DNA from: Rhizobium sp. R634
GTDB lineage: Bacteria > Pseudomonadota > Alphaproteobacteria > Rhizobiales > Rhizobiaceae
NCBI RefSeq assembly: GCF_002211305.1
Contig: NZ_LOKW01000023.1
Coordinates: 124,001-188,000, forward strand
DNA length: 64,000 bases
Direction of reading: 5' to 3'
Part shown: positions 59,833-64,000 of the stretch, in pieces
Layout of the letters: every line of letters starts with the position of its first letter
Position numbering within the stretch: position 1 is the stretch's first letter
Position numbers and translations under genes: made by a program
The notes under the pieces: generated by a model
Databases searched by the model: none
The model's input: the letters and a program-made list of their open reading frames with translations, nothing else
What the model was told of the DNA's origin: nothing

Positions 59833-60963
59833 ATGCCTATGACGATGCGCAAGTCCCTACAGATGATCGCCCTTGCCACTGCCCTCGGCGGCAGCGCTGC
59901 CTATGCGCCTAGCGCCTTCGCGGTGGATGTCGATAAACAGATCAAGGATATTGAAAGTCACCCGGCAAGCGGGCCCAACGGCGAAAAAGCGACCCTCGCG
60001 AGCGACCTGAAGCTATCCGCCGAAGAGATCGAAAAGATCAAGGCGAAGCATGCCAAAGCGGCCATTGTGATGCACTACACGGCGTCTGACTGGGCCAAGG
60101 CCCAGATGGCCGGGCAAAAGAAGGCCCTGGAAGAGCTCGGCGTCGAAATTGTTGCGACGACTGACGCTGGATATCGCGCGGAGCAGCAAGTTTCAGACAT
60201 CGAAAGCGTCATGGCGCTCAAACCTGACGTCATGATCACCGTTCCCGCCGAGCAGTCGGCCACGGCCGCAGCATACAAGAAAGCTGCTGCCGCTGGCATT
60301 AAGATCATCTTCCTTGACCAGACCGGCGCCGGGATGAAGGCTGGCAAAGACTATGTGAGCCTCGTCTCTTCCGACAACCGCGGGATGGGAAAGGTCGCCG
60401 CACTGCTCATGGCCAAGGCGCTCGACGGCAAGGGCGAAATCGGTCTCATCCCGCATGCGTCCGACCTTTTTGCCACCAAAGAACGCGTGGTCGGCTTCAA
60501 GGAAGCGATCAAGGATTATCCGGATATCAAGGTCGTCCAGGAGACCGGTGTCGGAGGCCCTGATTTCTCAAGCGAATCCGAGCGCGTCGCCTCCGCAATG
60601 CTGACGGCCCACCCCAACCTCAATGGCATCTGGGCCGTGTGGGACGTTCCAACAGAAGGCGTCCTGTCAGCGGCGCGCGCAGCGGGCGCGTCCAAGAGCC
60701 TCGTCATCACCACTTGCGACCTTGGCGTCAACATCTCGATCGACATGGCTAAGAAGGGTTACGTCAAGGGAACCGGATCCCAGCGTCCGTACGGCGCCGG
60801 TTATGCCGAGGGCATCCTTGCCGGATACGCCCTACTCGGAAAGGACGCACCTCCCTACGTCGTGCTCCCGGCCCTTGCGGTGACCCGCGATAACCTGATC
60901 GAGGCGTGGCCGCAGTCGAACGGCGACCAGGCACCGAAGATTCTCACCGACGCAATGAACTAA
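59833..60963 (+). CDS. Sugar ABC transporter solute-binding protein (transporter 5)
   Basis: A 376-residue Peripla_BP_4 type binding protein. The signal peptide MRKSLQMIALATALGGSAAY ends at AFA|VD. An N-terminal extension of about 45 residues precedes the first lobe strand AAIVMHYTASDWAKAQMAG, as in the binding protein of transporter 2. DAGYRAEQQVSDIESV and VMITVPAEQSATAAA are lobe-one segments. GGGAGGAACCGAA precedes the ATG. It is the first gene of a rightward operon with the ATPase, permease and an epimerase-type enzyme. Confidence 0.88.
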   Translation: MPMTMRKSLQMIALATALGGSAAYAPSAFAVDVDKQIKDIESHPASGPNGEKATLASDLKLSAEEIEKIKAKHAKAAIVMHYTASDWAKAQMAGQKKALEELGVEIVATTDAGYRAEQQVSDIESVMALKPDVMITVPAEQSATAAAYKKAAAAGIKIIFLDQTGAGMKAGKDYVSLVSSDNRGMGKVAALLMAKALDGKGEIGLIPHASDLFATKERVVGFKEAIKDYPDIKVVQETGVGGPDFSSESERVASAMLTAHPNLNGIWAVWDVPTEGVLSAARAAGASKSLVITTCDLGVNISIDMAKKGYVKGTGSQRPYGAGYAEGILAGYALLGKDAPPYVVLPALAVTRDNLIEAWPQSNGDQAPKILTDAMN

Positions 60964-60971
60964 CGGTGCGC

Positions 60972-60993
60972 GGGAGCGGCTCCGGCCGCTCCC
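60972..60993 (+). promoter_or_regulatory. Intercistronic hairpin after solute-binding protein gene 5
   Basis: GGGAGCGGC pairs with GCCGCTCCC around a TCCG tetraloop, beginning 8 bases after the stop. No U-tract follows. It repeats the pattern seen after the other four binding-protein genes. Confidence 0.7.
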
Positions 60994-61017
60994 CGTCCCC
61001 AGCGGCGGACAACGACC

Positions 61018-62601
61018 ATGAACACTCAAGCAGTCACCGAAACCCTCGCCGCCGTCAGGATGCGCGACGTGAGGAAATCGTTTGGCGGCGTGCACGCATT
61101 GCGCGGTGTCAGCCTGACGATCCAGCCCGGGACAATCCATGCGCTGGTCGGCGAAAATGGCGCCGGCAAGTCTACGCTGTTGAAGATCCTGCAGGGCGTG
61201 GTCACACCCACGGAGGGATCCATCGAGGTTTTTGGCGAACACATGTCGTCAAGCTCTCCGGAGAATTCCCGCAGGCTCGGCATTGAGATGATCTTCCAGG
61301 ACCTCAGCCTGATCCCCACCCTCACGGTCGCCCAGAACATTTTCCTCAACCGGGAGCCCCGCCGCCTGTCGATCTTGGTCGACGAGCGCAGGGAAATCGC
61401 CCAGGCAGCCGAGATCATCGGCCAACTCAACCTCAGGGTTGATCCGAGGACGCCTGTTTTTGAACTCAGCCCCGGCCAGGCCCAGCTGACCGAGATCGCC
61501 AAGGCCATCCACCAGGACGCCAGGATCCTTATCCTTGATGAACCAACCTCGTCGCTGAGCGCACAGGAAGCCGACACTCTGTTCGGCATGTTGAAGAAGC
61601 TCACTGCGGCGGGAACAGCCGTGATCTACGTTTCCCATCGCATGACCGAGATCATGACGATCGCTGACGAGATTACAATTCTGCGTGACGGTCAGAACGT
61701 GACCTCCGGGAAGACATCCGAATTCACGCTCGACTCGATCGTGCAGCACATGGTCGGCAAGCGTGTCACCGGTTTCCAATACCAGGCGCGCGCCATTGAT
61801 CGCAGCGGCAAACCCGCGCTGAGCGTACGTGGCCTTTCGGGCCCTTCGGGAAAACCCAGCGATGTCAGCTTCGACGTCCACAGGGGCGAGATTGTGGGAA
61901 TAGCAGGCCTCATGGGCGCTGGCCGGAGCGAGCTTGCCCGCCTTCTTTTCGGCGTCGATAAGAAAACTGCGGGAACCGTAGAACTCGGCGACACTGCCGT
62001 TGAGTTCAAGTCACCTTCGGATGCGATCAAGGCTGGCATTGTGCTTGTTCCGGAGAGCCGCCACGAGGAAGGTCTGGTTGTCGAGCACAGCGTCGGCGAC
62101 AATCTTGGACTGCCGCAGATCGGTCAGCTCGTCCGCGGTCCCTTCATCGACCGTCGACGCGAGGGAACACTGACCTCCGATCTCATCAAGCAACTGAGGA
62201 TCAAGACGCCGTCCGCTGACAACAAGGTCAGGAACCTTTCTGGCGGCAACCAGCAGAAGATCGTTATTGCCAAATGGCTAGCGATTGATCCTTCGGTTGT
62301 CATTCTCGACGAACCGACGGCAGGCGTAGACATCGGTTCAAAGGCCGAGATCGTAGAGCTCATTCGGAGCGTCGCCTCCTCCGGAAAGTCCGTCATCGTC
62401 ATCTCGTCGGAACCAGCCGAGCTTCTGGCAACGAGCGACCGCATCCTGGTCATGAACAACGGACGTCTCGCGCGCGAAATCGAGCGCGACGAAATCGAAA
62501 GCTGGGCCACGATTGCCGGCGACGAAACTCAATCTCCGCTGATCCGCACCGAACTCGGTCTGCAGGTCGCGATTCAGAAGGCAACCCAAAATGTCCACTG
62601 A
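61018..62601 (+). CDS. CUT2 sugar ABC transporter ATPase (transporter 5)
   Basis: A 527-residue duplicated RbsA-type ATPase. Half one: GENGAGKSTLLKI, LSPGQAQLTEIAKA, ILILDEPTSSLS. Half two: GLMGAGRSELARLLFG, LSGGNQQKIVIAKW and VILDEPTAGVDIGSK, a full Walker B Asp-Glu pair. A short tail (about 25 residues) extends past the usual end and overlaps the permease start by 11 bases. The ribosome binding site is weak (GGCGGACAACGACC). Confidence 0.9.
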   Translation: MNTQAVTETLAAVRMRDVRKSFGGVHALRGVSLTIQPGTIHALVGENGAGKSTLLKILQGVVTPTEGSIEVFGEHMSSSSPENSRRLGIEMIFQDLSLIPTLTVAQNIFLNREPRRLSILVDERREIAQAAEIIGQLNLRVDPRTPVFELSPGQAQLTEIAKAIHQDARILILDEPTSSLSAQEADTLFGMLKKLTAAGTAVIYVSHRMTEIMTIADEITILRDGQNVTSGKTSEFTLDSIVQHMVGKRVTGFQYQARAIDRSGKPALSVRGLSGPSGKPSDVSFDVHRGEIVGIAGLMGAGRSELARLLFGVDKKTAGTVELGDTAVEFKSPSDAIKAGIVLVPESRHEEGLVVEHSVGDNLGLPQIGQLVRGPFIDRRREGTLTSDLIKQLRIKTPSADNKVRNLSGGNQQKIVIAKWLAIDPSVVILDEPTAGVDIGSKAEIVELIRSVASSGKSVIVISSEPAELLATSDRILVMNNGRLAREIERDEIESWATIAGDETQSPLIRTELGLQVAIQKATQNVH

Positions 62602-63568
62602 AGCCAAGACATTGAACACAGAGACGGATGCAACCCACATGCGGCCGTGGCACAGCAACTGGCGCGACTACGTCGTCTACATCGGCTTCGTCGTCATCTT
62701 CATCGTCTTCGCGATCTTGCTGCAGGATCGCGGATTCCTATCTTCAAACAACCTGCTCAACATCCTGCGACAGACTGCGATCGTCGCCATCGTTTCCATG
62801 GCAATGTCGTTCGTACTCTCGGCGGGCGAGATCGACCTCTCGGTCGGAGCCATTGCCGGACTGTCGTCGGTGGTCGCTGGCCTGGTGCTGAGCAAGTACG
62901 GTCTATTCCCCGGCATTCTCGCGGGCTTGATCCTCGGGCTGCTGGTAGGCGCCATAAACGGCGGCCTGACTGCCTATCTCAACATCCCGTCGTTCTTGGT
63001 GACGCTCGGCATGATGGGGATCGCGCGAGGGGTCGGAATGTGGGTAAGCGGCACTTCGCCTGTTCCAATTATCAACGATACGTTCATTTTCGTCTTTGGT
63101 TCCGGTAACATCGGCCCTGTTCCTGTCCTCGTTGTCTGGGTCGCCGTTCTGGGCACGATCGCCCATATCGCGCTTCGAAAGACACCGTTCGGCCGCAAGG
63201 TCATGTCGTCAGGCGGAAACTCGGTCGCAGCTCGCTACAGCGGCGTCGATGTCCGGAAAATCAAGTTCCAGGTGCTGCTACTGACGGGGATGGCCGCTGC
63301 GATCGCTGGCATGCTCTATGCTGGACGCCTGCAGTCTGGACGCTTCCAGCTTGGCGAAGGCGATGAGCTGTCTGTCATTGCAGCCGTGGTTCTCGGCGGT
63401 ACCAGCCTATTCGGCGGACGCGGCACCGTGATCGGTTCCATCGTCGGTGCCCTGCTCATCGGTGTCATCAACAACGGTCTTATTCTTGGCGGCCTCGACT
63501 ACAGCCAGCAGCTCATCGCGCGCGGAATGCTCATCATCCTAGCTGTGGCGGTCGGCCGAAGCCGCTAA
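62591..63568 (+). CDS. CUT2 sugar ABC transporter permease (transporter 5)
   Basis: A 325-residue RbsC-type permease with the motif GEIDLSVGAIAGLS and the C-terminal VVLGGTSLFGGRGTVIG signature. A hydrophilic start of about 30 residues precedes the first membrane segment (YVVYIGFVVIFIVFAILL). It begins inside the ATPase gene behind AGAAGG. It is the only permease of transporter 5. Confidence 0.9.
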   Translation: MSTEAKTLNTETDATHMRPWHSNWRDYVVYIGFVVIFIVFAILLQDRGFLSSNNLLNILRQTAIVAIVSMAMSFVLSAGEIDLSVGAIAGLSSVVAGLVLSKYGLFPGILAGLILGLLVGAINGGLTAYLNIPSFLVTLGMMGIARGVGMWVSGTSPVPIINDTFIFVFGSGNIGPVPVLVVWVAVLGTIAHIALRKTPFGRKVMSSGGNSVAARYSGVDVRKIKFQVLLLTGMAAAIAGMLYAGRLQSGRFQLGEGDELSVIAAVVLGGTSLFGGRGTVIGSIVGALLIGVINNGLILGGLDYSQQLIARGMLIILAVAVGRSR

Positions 63569-63597
63569 CCTGGAAGGTTCTACGGAGGTATTACGAT

Positions 63598-64000
63598 ATG
63601 AGAGTTTTAGTAACAGGCGGCAGCGGCAAACTGGGTAGAGCCACGATCAAGCATCTGGTTGAGAGCGGCCACGACGTCATCAACGCGGATGCGATCGCTC
63701 CGCCAGAAAACCTCTGCCCCTTCGTCAAGGTCGATTTCGAGGATATGCGCGCCACGATCGAGGCGATCAGTGGCTTTGATTGGGACCACAATCGCAACAC
63801 TGAAGCCGTCGTCCATCTGGCCGCTGTGCCTATGCCGGGGCGCGTTGCTCCTGCGGATGTTTTCCGGGTCAACACCATCTCGACGTTCAATGTTTTCGAG
63901 TCATGCCGCTTGCTTGGCATCAAGAACATCGTGTGGGCGTCCAGCGAGACCCTGCTCGGCATTCCTTACGAGATCAAGCCTGACTACCTGCCGGCGGACG
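63598..64000 (+). CDS. NAD(P)-dependent epimerase/dehydratase (extended SDR), partial at right edge
   Basis: About 134 N-terminal residues are in the window. MRVLVTGGSGKLGRATIKHL is the cofactor motif, VDFEDMRATIEAI the second region, VVHLAAVPMPGR the HLAA strand, and IVWASSETLLG the catalytic-Ser strand, matching the NAD-dependent epimerase family and resembling uronate dehydrogenases in this part. GGAGG lies 8 bases before the ATG, 29 bases after the permease, so it is the fourth gene of the transporter 5 operon. The YxxxK motif and substrate domain lie beyond the edge, so the reaction is not assignable. Confidence 0.8.
   Translation, partial: MRVLVTGGSGKLGRATIKHLVESGHDVINADAIAPPENLCPFVKVDFEDMRATIEAISGFDWDHNRNTEAVVHLAAVPMPGRVAPADVFRVNTISTFNVFESCRLLGIKNIVWASSETLLGIPYEIKPDYLPAD

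Noticed and set aside
1..64000. CRISPR array, insertion sequence, integrase or attachment site
   Set aside because: I saw no regularly spaced repeats, transposase motifs or terminal inverted repeats, and no tRNA-end duplication.

Overview
The window reads as a moderately GC-rich accessory segment of a Rhizobiales alphaproteobacterium (Rhizobium/Agrobacterium/Sinorhizobium/Brucella type). The support is the density of ribose-type (CUT2) ABC sugar transporters, GntR/FCD, LysR and DeoR regulators, and a paired EryH/EryI tetrulose-phosphate isomerase module known from Brucella and rhizobia. I see no rRNA, tRNA, CRISPR array or insertion sequence. The content is almost entirely catabolic, as expected for a megaplasmid or chromid, though the sequence alone does not prove that.

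Layout. (1) 0-2.4 kb: the N-terminal half of a membrane chemoreceptor-like sensor running off the left edge, and a decayed SDR gene. (2) 2.8-22.7 kb: regulon A. An eight-gene leftward operon (SBP, ATPase, two permeases, Zn-alcohol dehydrogenase, small monooxygenase, type II NADH dehydrogenase), a rightward second Zn-alcohol dehydrogenase, and a leftward run (hydroxyacid dehydrogenase, carboxymuconolactone-decarboxylase-like protein, SCP2-like protein, alpha/beta hydrolase, a second SBP/ATPase/two-permease transporter, semialdehyde dehydrogenase). All three promoters plus one internal promoter carry a palindrome TTGACAGATTGTCTG overlapping a -35 box, and a divergent copy lies upstream of the adjacent GntR gene. 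(3) 23-33.8 kb: a LysR gene, then a leftward operon for an M20 PepD-like hydrolase, two cupins, a third transporter, ribulokinase and L-ribulose-5-phosphate 4-epimerase, and a second LysR gene. (4) 34-38.6 kb: three SDRs, a RibD-C reductase and a DeoR regulator. (5) 39-64 kb: regulon B, described next.

Regulon B is the most interesting part. Copies of GGTATRANGTCATACC lie in front of a GntR/FCD gene and four other transcription units. These encode two aldose-1-dehydrogenase-like aldo/keto reductases, a metallo-beta-lactamase-fold lactonase candidate, a DUF1537 (OiaK-like) acid-sugar kinase, a BKACE/DUF849 enzyme, a form IV RuBisCO-like protein, two further CUT2 transporters, EryH-like and EryI-like isomerases, and transketolase, fructose bisphosphatase and class II aldolase. 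The simplest model is: a sugar is imported, oxidised to a lactone and opened to an acid; a 3-oxo acid is phosphorylated by the DUF1537 kinase and decarboxylated by the RuBisCO-like protein to L-erythrulose 1-phosphate; EryH and EryI convert this to D-erythrose 4-phosphate; and aldolase, bisphosphatase and transketolase move the carbon into the pentose phosphate pool. This resembles apionate (D-apiose) catabolism, but the substrate is inferred.

A recurring structural theme is a strong GC-rich hairpin without a U-tract directly downstream of each of the five solute-binding-protein genes, which probably stabilises that part of the mRNA. Starts were moved to the codon with the best ribosome binding site where the longest frame clearly overran into upstream DNA.
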